DNA from: a virus
Reading direction: 5' to 3' (one strand)
DNA length: 30,653 nucleotides
Virus record (IMG/VR): IMGVR_UViG_3300030012_000071
Location: 332 to 30,984 of that record
Shown piece by piece: positions 1-6,605 of this stretch; within the stretch, counting starts at the first letter, position 1; each line of letters starts with the position of its first letter. The notes beneath the pieces are model-generated. The model did not search any database. It saw nothing but the letters and a program-made list of their open reading frames with translations, and was not told the DNA's origin. The position numbers and the translations under genes were made by a program.

Positions 1-205
1 CCTCTGACTTTAGCTCTTGGAATGCATTAGTCTCTTCAATCTCTTCTGAGAACCAATCGAGGCTAACACAGTTATCAATCTTAGATTCCATCTCTGAGTG
101 TGCTTCCTCGTAAGTATAAAGAACAATGCTCTCTGCCTTGCTCTCGATGTATCTTGTTAAAGGTCTTAACAACCTTGCTTTAATTTTTTTGAGTGTGTTT
201 TTCAT
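1..205 (-). CDS. Hypothetical protein, N-terminal part (runs off the window)
   Basis: A leftward open frame begins at an ATG at 205-203 and stays open to the window edge, giving 68 residues that start MKNTLKKIKARLL. The N-terminus is basic (KK, KAR, R) and the rest is acidic and helical (EEAHSEMESKID, SEEIEETN), so a helical or coiled-coil protein is likely. I do not recognise a family. A purine-rich AAGGA lies well upstream of the ATG and is too far for a standard ribosome site, so initiation may be weak. A 14-bp direct repeat flanks the start codon. The gene diverges from the rightward late operon and is probably the first gene of a leftward early or replication operon. Confidence 0.6.
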   Translation of the reverse strand, partial: MKNTLKKIKARLLRPLTRYIESKAESIVLYTYEEAHSEMESKIDNCVSLDWFSEEIEETNAFQELKSE

Positions 206-222
206 ATATTTTTGAGTGTGTT
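186..222. repeat. 14-bp direct repeat flanking the leftward start codon
   Basis: The sequence TTTTTGAGTGTGTT occurs at 186-199 and again at 209-222, a 23-bp spacing. The ATG of the leftward gene (205-203) sits between the two copies, one in the 5' untranslated part and one inside codons 3-7. This may be a simple duplication, or a binding site for a repressor or translational regulator of that gene. The match is seen directly; the role is inference. Confidence 0.5.
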
Positions 223-332
223 ATATCCTTATTAAGTTAAGGACACTTCGATCCGTAACAGAGTTGGCCATTTTGTCAATACCTAAATGTACCCCAAAAG
301 ATACCCCCTAATATATGTAGCAAATTCTGGTA

Positions 333-354
333 AGAACTTGTCGAGAACTTGTCA
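333..354. repeat. Two tandem copies of an 11-bp motif
   Basis: AGAACTTGTC occurs at 333-342 and 344-353, one base apart, so the period is 11 bp, about one helical turn. Just upstream TACCCC occurs at 290-295 and 302-307, a 12-bp spacing. Copies spaced by about one turn would let a protein bind repeatedly on the same face of the DNA, as operator or iteron sites do. Two copies alone are weak evidence. Confidence 0.4.
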
Positions 355-527
355 GCAAAAACTGGAAGGATTTTTTGCGGCAATCCCTTTCAGCCGACCC
401 AACAATTTCATCAGGTGAATCGACCAAGATTCATTTGGGTAAATGAGAAAAAAGTCGGCACTCATATAGTATGGGGAAAATTCCACGAGAAAACCCTAAT
501 AAAAGTTAGCACAAAGTATCTGATGGT

Positions 528-583
528 GGGCGAGGGGGGGCAACCACGACCCGGTGGTGTCTGTATATATCATAAACTCGCCC
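528..583 (+). ncRNA. Candidate GC-rich nested hairpin RNA
   Basis: GGGCGAG (528-534) is perfectly complementary to CTCGCCC (577-583), a 7-bp GC-rich closing stem in an AT-rich region. Inside it, ACCAC (543-547) pairs with GTGGT (554-558) around the six-base loop GACCCG. The loop CCC could also pair with the G-run at 534-540. The size (56 nt) and the absence of D and T arms rule out a tRNA. A run of A rather than T follows, so it is not a plus-strand terminator. It could be a leader element, a small RNA or a DNA structure. No known family was recognised. Confidence 0.35.
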
Positions 584-624
584 TTAAAAAAATATAAAGC
601 TCAAAGGGCTTCGTATAACTATTA

Positions 625-729
625 TGGTGTATACTTAAGTACACTCTCTTTTGGTAAGAGAGTAGCTACCGACTACCAAATACTTATGAATAGGAGCATC
701 ATTATGTACACTGAATGAAGTATACATTA
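625..729 (+). ncRNA. Candidate structured RNA with pseudoknot, upstream of the late operon
   Basis: An outer stem pairs TGTATACTT (628-636) with AAGTATACA (718-726) and extends outward by two G-U pairs and one U-A pair. Inside, GTACA (639-643) can pair with TGTAC (705-709). ACTCTCTT (643-650) forms a perfect 8-bp hairpin with AAGAGAGT (656-663) around the loop TTGGT. That loop is complementary to ACCAA at 675-679, giving an H-type pseudoknot. TAAGTA (636-641) could alternatively pair with TACTTA (681-686), so switching is possible. The element ends about 45 bases before the small-terminase start. A leader riboswitch, a regulatory RNA or a packaging signal are all possible. I could not match it to a known class. 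Confidence 0.4.
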
Positions 730-737
730 ATATTATC

Positions 738-766
738 TTGACTGTCAAGCAAAAAGTGTAAATAAT
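738..766 (+). promoter_or_regulatory. Putative sigma70-type promoter and overlapping palindrome
   Basis: TTGACT (738-743) lies 17 bases before AATAAT (761-766), a reasonable -35/-10 pair. The -35 sits in the palindrome TTGAC-T-GTCAA (738-748), which could be an operator. The predicted transcription start falls within a few bases of the ATG at 775, so a transcript from here would be leaderless or nearly so. That agrees with the lack of any Shine-Dalgarno before this gene. Confidence 0.35.
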
Positions 767-774
767 TATTCACA

Positions 775-1317
775 ATGGAGAAGGAAGAGCTTATAAAACA
801 AATAAGGGAAGCCATAAGTGAGGTGTCTGAGAAGAAGATAGGACTTCACACCAAGAGTATTAGTACTTACAATCCAGAAAAGGTGGCCAATATATTGTAT
901 TTGTTTGCTACAGGTAATACTCAGACAAGGATTATAAGGAAGTACAAGTATGATCGTAACAGTGTAGTCAGTGTATTGGTAGACTATGCAGACTACTTCG
1001 GTAAGTTCAAGGAGATGGCAGGTCAGATAGCCGCCAAAAACTATCTACAACTGAGTAGTTTAGAGGAGGATTTAGTAGAAGAGGTTCGTGGTAAGATGGA
1101 AAGGGGCGAGCTAGATGTTACATTTAGGGATTTGAAGGAGCTTAGTATAGCTAAGGCCAATGCAGGTAGAGAAGCATTAACTGCTAGGGGTGAGGCTACA
1201 CAGATAACTGAGGACAGAAAGGTGTACACTCAACAAGATTACGAGGATACATTAAGTGCCGCAAAAGCTAGGTTAAAGAAAATAAAAGGTGAAGTAATAG
1301 ATATAGATGGCGATTGA
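775..1317 (+). CDS. terS: Putative terminase small subunit
   Basis: A 180-residue protein directly before the large terminase, where small terminases normally lie. Such subunits recognise viral DNA, form rings and regulate the ATPase and nuclease motor. Residues about 30-70 (VANILYLFATGNTQTRIIRKYKYDRNSV in outline) look like a helix-turn-helix, followed by long charged helices (about 90-145) suited to oligomerisation and an acidic C-terminus (EVIDIDGD). Family identity rests on position, size and the HTH-like segment, because small terminases diverge quickly. The start has no clear ribosome site (TTATTCACA precedes the ATG). It overlaps the next gene by 11 bases. It may alternatively be another DNA-binding regulator. 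Confidence 0.65.
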   Translation: MEKEELIKQIREAISEVSEKKIGLHTKSISTYNPEKVANILYLFATGNTQTRIIRKYKYDRNSVVSVLVDYADYFGKFKEMAGQIAAKNYLQLSSLEEDLVEEVRGKMERGELDVTFRDLKELSIAKANAGREALTARGEATQITEDRKVYTQQDYEDTLSAAKARLKKIKGEVIDIDGD

Positions 1318-1561
1318 TAGTGATTACGATGATTTGTTTGATAGGGTTCGTGGCAACTTAGGCGAACACTTTAGTAACTATATGTTTATAGTCATGGATG
1401 ATGATGGTGATTTATTCTATGATTATAGTAATCATAAGGTAGGTAGAATGTTATTAAGAGAGACCAAAGATGATATGGAGGGCAAAGAAGATATCCTTGA
1501 TATTATTTGGGCTGAAGAAGAACTAGAAGAAGAAGACGAGGATGGAGATACGATTTACTAA
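1307..1561 (+). CDS. Small acidic hypothetical protein
   Basis: An 84-residue, very acidic protein, rich in Asp and Glu throughout and ending in a Glu/Asp run (EELEEEDEDGDTIY). It sits between the two terminase genes, overlapping the end of the small subunit by 11 bases and the start of the large subunit by 20, so the three are probably translationally coupled. No family is recognised. Its charge and position suggest a packaging accessory or a DNA mimic that moderates terminase or host DNA-binding proteins, but nothing in the sequence proves this. The frame looks genuine because both neighbours overlap it in the compact style of the operon. Confidence 0.6.
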   Translation: MAIDSDYDDLFDRVRGNLGEHFSNYMFIVMDDDGDLFYDYSNHKVGRMLLRETKDDMEGKEDILDIIWAEEELEEEDEDGDTIY

Positions 1562-3200
1562 CCACCCTATCCTCAAGCCCCCAAGTGATGAGGAGATAGT
1601 TCTCTTAGGTGAGAAAGACCCAAATCTGTTGGTTGATTTGCACAAAGCCCATGAGGGTAGGATAGAAGCATCAATAGATGACCCAATCAGATATGGTTTT
1701 GATCTCAATGGTTGGAATAGAATCCGGGATGGGTTGGGTGAATTTGATGAGTGTTTAACACTAGGGGGTAACAGAAGTGGTAAGACTACAGGTTGTGCAA
1801 AGATAATGATGCAGTCAGTCATGGAGAATAACAATGGACATATTGTTTGCTTTTCGCAAAATGCTGATACATCTGTAAAGGTACAACAAGCTGCGGTATG
1901 GGAGATGATGCCCAAAGAGTTTAAGAAGAAGACCAAAAGTATTGAGGGATATATAAACTTCTCTATGCAGAATGGGTTTACAGGTAGTAGCTTTATCTTT
2001 CCTGATACCAAGACTAGAGTAGACTTCAAGACTTATACACAGTTTAGTAACAATCAGACTATATTGGAGGGTTTTGAATTTGGGTTCAAGAACCCCAAGA
2101 CTATAAACCTTGGCGCATGGTTAGATGAATACTTGGGTGATGCTACCTTGGTAAACACTCTTAGATTTAGATTAGCAACAAGAAACTCTAAGCTACTCAT
2201 AGGATTCACACCGATTGATGGCTATACACCATTTATATCAGAATATCTAAAAGGAGCAGAAACACTAGAAACAAGAGAAGCTGAGTTGTTAAATAATAAG
2301 TCATTACCTGTGAAGCAGTATAGTAGCGAGAGAGATGCATCCATAGTTTATTTACATTCAGACGAAAATCCATTTGGGGGATATGAACGAATAGCAAAAG
2401 ACCTAAAGACTGCACCAGAGGAAGAGATACTAGTTAGAGCATATGGTGTGCCAGTCAAGTCAATGACTACATTATTACCATTGTTCAATACTGAGGTAAA
2501 TGTTTTGGGCGACAAAGAAAACAAGTATGGCATGAAGTTCCCAGATATATCTGAGAAGAATAAGTATACTTGTTATATGGTAGTAGACCCAGCAGGTGCT
2601 AGAAACTATACTGCTATATGGGCAGGTGTAGATGAAGATAAGAATGTATTTATCAGACAAGAGTTCCCTGATAGGAATAGATATGGAGAGTGGGCAATCT
2701 TTGGTGATCCAAAGTGGAGATATGGGCCAGCGGCAAAAAAGATAGGGCTAAATGTTGAGGGGTATGTAGAGTTGTTCAAAGAAGTAGAAGAAGACTTGGG
2801 CATAAATATTTTTGAAAGAATAGGTGACTCAAGATTCTTTGCAAAAGAGAATGAGAACAACGATGACCTATATAGAGCATTCGATGATTATGGAATGAAC
2901 TTTCTTGCTAGTGATGGTAGAATAGAGGAGATGGGCATCAATGCCCTAGATGAATGGTTTAACTATAATCCTAATATTCCTATTGATGAAGCTAATAGAC
3001 CTCAATGTTATATACATGAAGACTGTGGTAACCTAATTGATTCACTGATAAACTATGGAAGTAATGGAAAAGCAGACGAGGCACTGAAGGATTTTTTTGA
3101 TGTAATAAGATACCTACGAATGATGAATGGAGGCGAAGGGCCAGACCATGTAAAAAAACGAACATTAAATACAACAATGCAACATAAAGGGGGATATTAG
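1542..3200 (+). CDS. terL: Terminase large subunit
   Basis: The 552-residue ATP-driven DNA packaging motor and nuclease. The ATPase domain has a Walker A motif GGNRSGKT (75-82), a hydrophobic Walker B ending in Asp-Glu (GAWLDE, 191-196) and a coupling motif GFTP (221-224). The RNase H-like nuclease domain follows from about residue 340, with acidic metal ligands at D349 (in MVVDPAG), D429 (in RIGDS) and D520 (in FFDVIR). Length and motif order are normal for the family. It works at the portal vertex, pumping and cutting genome concatemers. The start overlaps the acidic gene upstream, and the TAG stop shares one base with the GTG start downstream. Confidence 0.93.
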   Translation: MEIRFTNHPILKPPSDEEIVLLGEKDPNLLVDLHKAHEGRIEASIDDPIRYGFDLNGWNRIRDGLGEFDECLTLGGNRSGKTTGCAKIMMQSVMENNNGHIVCFSQNADTSVKVQQAAVWEMMPKEFKKKTKSIEGYINFSMQNGFTGSSFIFPDTKTRVDFKTYTQFSNNQTILEGFEFGFKNPKTINLGAWLDEYLGDATLVNTLRFRLATRNSKLLIGFTPIDGYTPFISEYLKGAETLETREAELLNNKSLPVKQYSSERDASIVYLHSDENPFGGYERIAKDLKTAPEEEILVRAYGVPVKSMTTLLPLFNTEVNVLGDKENKYGMKFPDISEKNKYTCYMVVDPAGARNYTAIWAGVDEDKNVFIRQEFPDRNRYGEWAIFGDPKWRYGPAAKKIGLNVEGYVELFKEVEEDLGINIFERIGDSRFFAKENENNDDLYRAFDDYGMNFLASDGRIEEMGINALDEWFNYNPNIPIDEANRPQCYIHEDCGNLIDSLINYGSNGKADEALKDFFDVIRYLRMMNGGEGPDHVKKRTLNTTMQHKGGY

Positions 3201-3577
3201 TGGCAAAAAAAAGATTATCAGAAATAGCAAAGGAATATGAAATTCCTTTTGAGCAAGCTAGTGACATAGCATTCAATGTTCTTACAGAAGAATCTATATC
3301 AGGAAAAGGTAGAAACACTTGGATTGACGAAGTAGGTCAAGACTTACTTGATGACAATATACCATTAGCTATTAAAAAAGCTAGAGTATATCGTGGTAGA
3401 GTAAGAAACCTAGCCCCAAATCCTAGATTTTGTTTCGTTTATATTAAAGAAAAGAATGGTTGTGTACCTGTAAAGATACCACCAAAACATAAGAGACATG
3501 TAAGAAGAGGAGCATTTATTCATGTAGAAGAATTGGAGGATGACCATTATGAAATGATTCCCCCGCAAATAGTTTGA
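3200..3577 (+). CDS. Small protein with IF2-N/HTH-like N-terminus
   Basis: A 125-residue protein starting with GTG, whose first base is the last base of the large-terminase stop. Residues 1-25 (RLSEIAKEYEIPFEQA) resemble the short helical domain at the N-terminus of initiation factor IF-2, a winged-helix-like fold that also occurs in DNA-binding proteins. The C-terminal half is a basic, beta-rich region (PPKHKRHVRRGAF). Its place between large terminase and portal suggests a packaging or head-assembly accessory, or a small nucleic-acid-binding protein. The resemblance is by eye and no function is assigned. The AAGGGGGATATT before the start is a plausible ribosome site and supports the GTG. 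Confidence 0.5.
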   Translation: MAKKRLSEIAKEYEIPFEQASDIAFNVLTEESISGKGRNTWIDEVGQDLLDDNIPLAIKKARVYRGRVRNLAPNPRFCFVYIKEKNGCVPVKIPPKHKRHVRRGAFIHVEELEDDHYEMIPPQIV

Positions 3578-3600
3578 ATCAAATGATACAATAGTAAGAT

Positions 3601-5685
3601 ATGGCAGATACAGAAGAAATCTCAAAGTCGCTAACATATATATCCAAAGAACCCAATGTAGATCATCTACGACATGCCTACGAGCAAACTGTAAATGAAC
3701 TAGAACCATACTTTGATTTATGTCGTGACTCCTATGATAATAGACGAAACTATTGGAATGGCAAAAGTCGTGACCTTAGAAAACATGGAGCAGATGCTTT
3801 CCCTTGGGAAGGTGCATCTGATATTGAGTCCCATGTCATTGATGAAAGAATACAAAGGATTGTAGCAATGATGATGTCTTCGCTCAACAGAGCGAATGTA
3901 TCAGCATTCCCCGTTGAGGTTTCTGATTTACCTAGAGCAAAGATTGTCTCAGGGTTTTTGAAGTGGATGATTAGTTCTGGTTACATTACTAGGTTTACTG
4001 AGGAGATGGAACTAGGATGTAACTATTTGTTGGAACGAGGAATCTTAGTTACACATGTTGGTTGGCAAAGAGAAGATAGAAAATTTTTACAAGAGTTAGA
4101 TTTAGCTCAGATTGCATTAGTAGAACCAGAAGTTGCAAAAGCAATTGAGGTAGGAGGCAATGAGCAAGATTTAATATTTATGCTTCAACAAACATTTGAA
4201 GGAGTAACAGAAAAGCGAGCAAAGCAAGCAATCAAGGAACTAAGAAGAGATGGTAAAGCAACATTGCCAATCGTAAGACGAGCAGTCAATGCACCTGAAA
4301 TCAAAACACTTGCACCTGACTTTGACTTTTTCTTTCCACCATATGTGACTGACCCACAGAAAGCACCATATTGTTTTTGGAGAAACTTCTACACCCCACA
4401 AGAACTAGAACTAAAAGTTACTACAGATGGTTGGGATGCAGACTTCGTTCAAGAGATGATTGAAAACTACAGAGGAGTTGATGTTCTTGACATTGAGAAA
4501 CAACAAGAAGGTAGACGATCAAATCTAATACAGGATTACGGATACGAAGCTGAAGAATTAATAGAGCTTGTTTATGGATACCAAAGATTAATTGACCCAG
4601 AGGATGGTTCAGAAGGGATTTACTATACAGTATTCCATAAACAATTCAGTGGTAATGAGAATGCTCCAGCATTTGCAATACATGAATTACTTAATGGATA
4701 TGAAGATTATCCTATCGTAGTTACAAAGTATTCGGAGGATTCTAAAAGACTATATGATACAATGACTGTTCCTGATTTATTGAGGGGCATTCAGAATCAA
4801 GTCAAGGTGGAGAGAGATTCTAGGATTGACAGAAATAGTTTAGCGACAGTTCCACCAATCTTACATCCTGTAGGACAAGCTCCTACTGACTATGGGCCGG
4901 GAAGATATATCCCATACAGACGAAAGGGAGACCTTGAGTTTGGCCCTACTCCACCACCACCAACTGGTTCTGTGGAGATAGAGCAAACATTGCTACAACA
5001 AGCAGACAGACTTATGGGTCTTGATGAATCAGCAATGAGTCAGCTTAAGCTACAGTTCTTGGTAAATAAATTTTTAAAACACAGTTCAGAAGTTATTAAA
5101 CTTGCATACAAGTGTTTCCAAAGGTTTGGCCCTGATAGTATATTCTTTAGAGTAACAGGTTCTCCAGACCCACAAAATTTCGGTAAAGGTAATCCAAATG
5201 AAAACTTTGATGTTACCATTTCCTACGATGTTCTTAATACTGATCCTGAAACACAAGAAAAAAAATTAGCTCAGATACAAGCATTAACTCAACTCGATAG
5301 GAATGGTCGCATCAATGTAGATAATTTACTTACAGTAATAGCAAACTCAGTAGACCCAGTGTTAGCTGACCAAATATTACAACCAGTAGAAGCAGCACAA
5401 GACCAAGTAATCAAGCAAGTAACAGATGACTTAGCTAAGATATTTGCTGGTATTGAAATGCCTGCGAGACCTAATGGAGCGCAGATAGCTATGAATGTAA
5501 TTGAGCAATATACATCACAACCTGATGTACAACAAAGATTGGCGGCAGACCAAGCATTCGCAGCAAGAATGCAGAAGTATGCAGGTCAGTATACATTCCA
5601 AATGCAACAAGCACAGAATGCTCAGATTGGTAGAATAGGTACAGAACCTGCCCAAATGGGTGGAATCCAAACTCAAGCACTATGA
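3601..5685 (+). CDS. Portal protein
   Basis: A 694-residue protein with the features of podovirus-type portals: an N-terminal helical region rich in aromatic and charged residues (about 20-60), the segment FPWEGASDIESHVIDE (67-82) seen in portals of many environmental phages, and a long Gln/Ala-rich helical C-terminus (about 590-694) matching a barrel-like extension. The portal is a dodecameric ring at one capsid vertex through which DNA is packaged and ejected, and on which scaffold and terminase dock. Large size and a place right after terminase fit. It overlaps the next gene by four bases (ATGA type). Confidence 0.87.
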   Translation: MADTEEISKSLTYISKEPNVDHLRHAYEQTVNELEPYFDLCRDSYDNRRNYWNGKSRDLRKHGADAFPWEGASDIESHVIDERIQRIVAMMMSSLNRANVSAFPVEVSDLPRAKIVSGFLKWMISSGYITRFTEEMELGCNYLLERGILVTHVGWQREDRKFLQELDLAQIALVEPEVAKAIEVGGNEQDLIFMLQQTFEGVTEKRAKQAIKELRRDGKATLPIVRRAVNAPEIKTLAPDFDFFFPPYVTDPQKAPYCFWRNFYTPQELELKVTTDGWDADFVQEMIENYRGVDVLDIEKQQEGRRSNLIQDYGYEAEELIELVYGYQRLIDPEDGSEGIYYTVFHKQFSGNENAPAFAIHELLNGYEDYPIVVTKYSEDSKRLYDTMTVPDLLRGIQNQVKVERDSRIDRNSLATVPPILHPVGQAPTDYGPGRYIPYRRKGDLEFGPTPPPPTGSVEIEQTLLQQADRLMGLDESAMSQLKLQFLVNKFLKHSSEVIKLAYKCFQRFGPDSIFFRVTGSPDPQNFGKGNPNENFDVTISYDVLNTDPETQEKKLAQIQALTQLDRNGRINVDNLLTVIANSVDPVLADQILQPVEAAQDQVIKQVTDDLAKIFAGIEMPARPNGAQIAMNVIEQYTSQPDVQQRLAADQAFAARMQKYAGQYTFQMQQAQNAQIGRIGTEPAQMGGIQTQAL

Positions 5686-6341
5686 TTGAACTAGCAACAA
5701 TGATGTTGGGTAGTCAGCCAAAAACTGACGATAGGTCTTACGAGGATATATTTGTAGATAAATATCTAGCTTTCAATGAAGGTACAGAAGCTCATAGTAG
5801 CTTAGAAGATAATACTACAACACATCCATATGGCATTAAGTTTATAGAAGAAAAATATAAAAATCTACCATTTAGAGACCAAGCAGTCTTGATGACAGGT
5901 GATCAAATTCGTGCAATAAAAAAACAAATTGGTGAAAAGAATTGGAACTCATTACCACAAGAGCTACAGTTTGCGGCATCTGATACATATTGGAACTCAA
6001 AGAGTTTATTTAAAAATTTTAAAACAAAACTCATAGAAGGTGATGCACAAGGTGCATTTATGGAAACTCTTGACATTGTTACAGGTAGGGATAAAAGAGA
6101 TGGCAAGAAGTATATTTACGGAGGTCATGCCAACAGAAGAGCTAGAAACTATAATGCATGGGCTAGAAAAAATGGAGAACCATTGTTCAAAAGTTATAAG
6201 TTTGAAAAAGCAAAAGATGGGGGTACAATATTAAAATATAATTACACTGGTGGTAAAGAGCCAGAAGTTCTTAGAATTAATAGACCACTTCGTAAAGGAA
6301 CTGAATATAGAGAGTATCCTGTAATAAATTATGAAGATTAA
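5682..6341 (+). CDS. Putative lysozyme-like peptidoglycan hydrolase
   Basis: A 219-residue protein whose pattern suggests the lysozyme superfamily. Residues 31-51 carry E33-G followed after about 13 residues by THPYGI, like the catalytic Glu and the T-x-YGI strand of GH24/GH108 enzymes. Near 146-160 the segment GGHANRRARNYNAW resembles the G-x-x-NRR-A helix that closes T4-type lysozymes. No signal peptide is visible, so it would need a holin or work inside the virion. It lies between portal and scaffold, far from the holin-like cluster at 13.6-16 kb, so a virion-associated cell-wall enzyme is as likely as an endolysin. Catalytic spacing does not match GH24 exactly, so the call is tentative. 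Confidence 0.5.
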   Translation: MIELATMMLGSQPKTDDRSYEDIFVDKYLAFNEGTEAHSSLEDNTTTHPYGIKFIEEKYKNLPFRDQAVLMTGDQIRAIKKQIGEKNWNSLPQELQFAASDTYWNSKSLFKNFKTKLIEGDAQGAFMETLDIVTGRDKRDGKKYIYGGHANRRARNYNAWARKNGEPLFKSYKFEKAKDGGTILKYNYTGGKEPEVLRINRPLRKGTEYREYPVINYED

Positions 6342-6552
6342 TATTTCACTAGAAGAATCAATCCAAACACTACAACACCACGAGACTTTCGCAGTCTTTA
6401 TTAACAATATACATCAGCTTAGAGAAGAGGCTATATCAGAACTTCACAAAGCAAACTATGATGACTTACATCAAATTAGTGGGATGATTCTTGCATATGA
6501 CCACATACTACAGATAGCAAATCACGAAGATATCAAAAGACGATTTGGGTAG
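6331..6552 (+). CDS. Small helical hypothetical protein
   Basis: A 73-residue, mostly helical protein (LREEAISELHKANYDDLHQISGMILAYD in outline). It overlaps the lysozyme-like gene by 11 bases and comes last before the capsid promoter. I recognise the general form, small helical proteins between portal and scaffold genes in marine phages, but know no defined function. A head-assembly factor or portal-associated protein is plausible. There are no membrane segments or cysteines. Confidence 0.55.
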   Translation: MKINISLEESIQTLQHHETFAVFINNIHQLREEAISELHKANYDDLHQISGMILAYDHILQIANHEDIKRRFG

Positions 6553-6554
6553 TA

Positions 6555-6563
6555 TGTTATAAT
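6555..6563 (+). promoter_or_regulatory. Extended -10 promoter of the capsid gene cluster
   Basis: TGT-TATAAT at 6555-6563 is a consensus extended -10 element (TG-N-TATAAT) in one of the few true intergenic gaps of the operon (6553-6605). The position of a 17-base-spaced -35 holds AAAAGA, a poor match, but extended -10 promoters tolerate that. It would start transcription near 6570 and give a short leader before the scaffold gene at 6606. With the terminator at 9269-9300 it frames a scaffold/capsid/decoration transcription unit. Confidence 0.55.
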
Positions 6564-6605
6564 GAATTTATCGCAATCGCTTAGGCGCAAAGAAAGTGGA
6601 TAAAT

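Larger units (their letters stand above)
206..774. promoter_or_regulatory. Divergent non-coding control region
   Basis: This is the only long stretch without a convincing gene, lying between the leftward gene and the small terminase. From left to right it holds a consensus TTGACA on the minus strand (279-274) without a good -10, paired TACCCC motifs at 290-295 and 302-307, a tandem AGAACTTGTC at 333-342 and 344-353, a GC-rich nested hairpin (528-583), a larger pseudoknot-capable structure (625-729), and a promoter-like TTGACT..AATAAT just before the terminase gene. Such a mix suits the master control region between early and late phage transcription, perhaps with an origin. The layout is seen; the function is inferred. 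Confidence 0.55.

Noticed and set aside
274-279. Minus-strand TTGACA as a promoter for the leftward gene
   Set aside because: The -35 is perfect but no acceptable -10 lies 15-18 bases on. TATAAC at 225-220 is too close to the start and lacks a -35. Mentioned only as part of the control region.
528-583. tRNA with a 7-bp acceptor-like stem
   Set aside because: Only 56 nt long, with no D, anticodon or T arms.
349-597. 82-residue frame with a TTG start in the control region
   Set aside because: TTG start, no ribosome site, overlaps the GC-rich hairpin and repeats, and the translation has no recognisable features. A weakly possible small gene, not listed.
1523-2029. 168-residue minus-strand frame
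   Set aside because: Shadow of the large terminase, which has all its motifs in the other strand.
3580-3600. TACAAT as a -10 before the portal gene
   Set aside because: Only about eight bases from the ATG with no -35, so it is probably a chance match.
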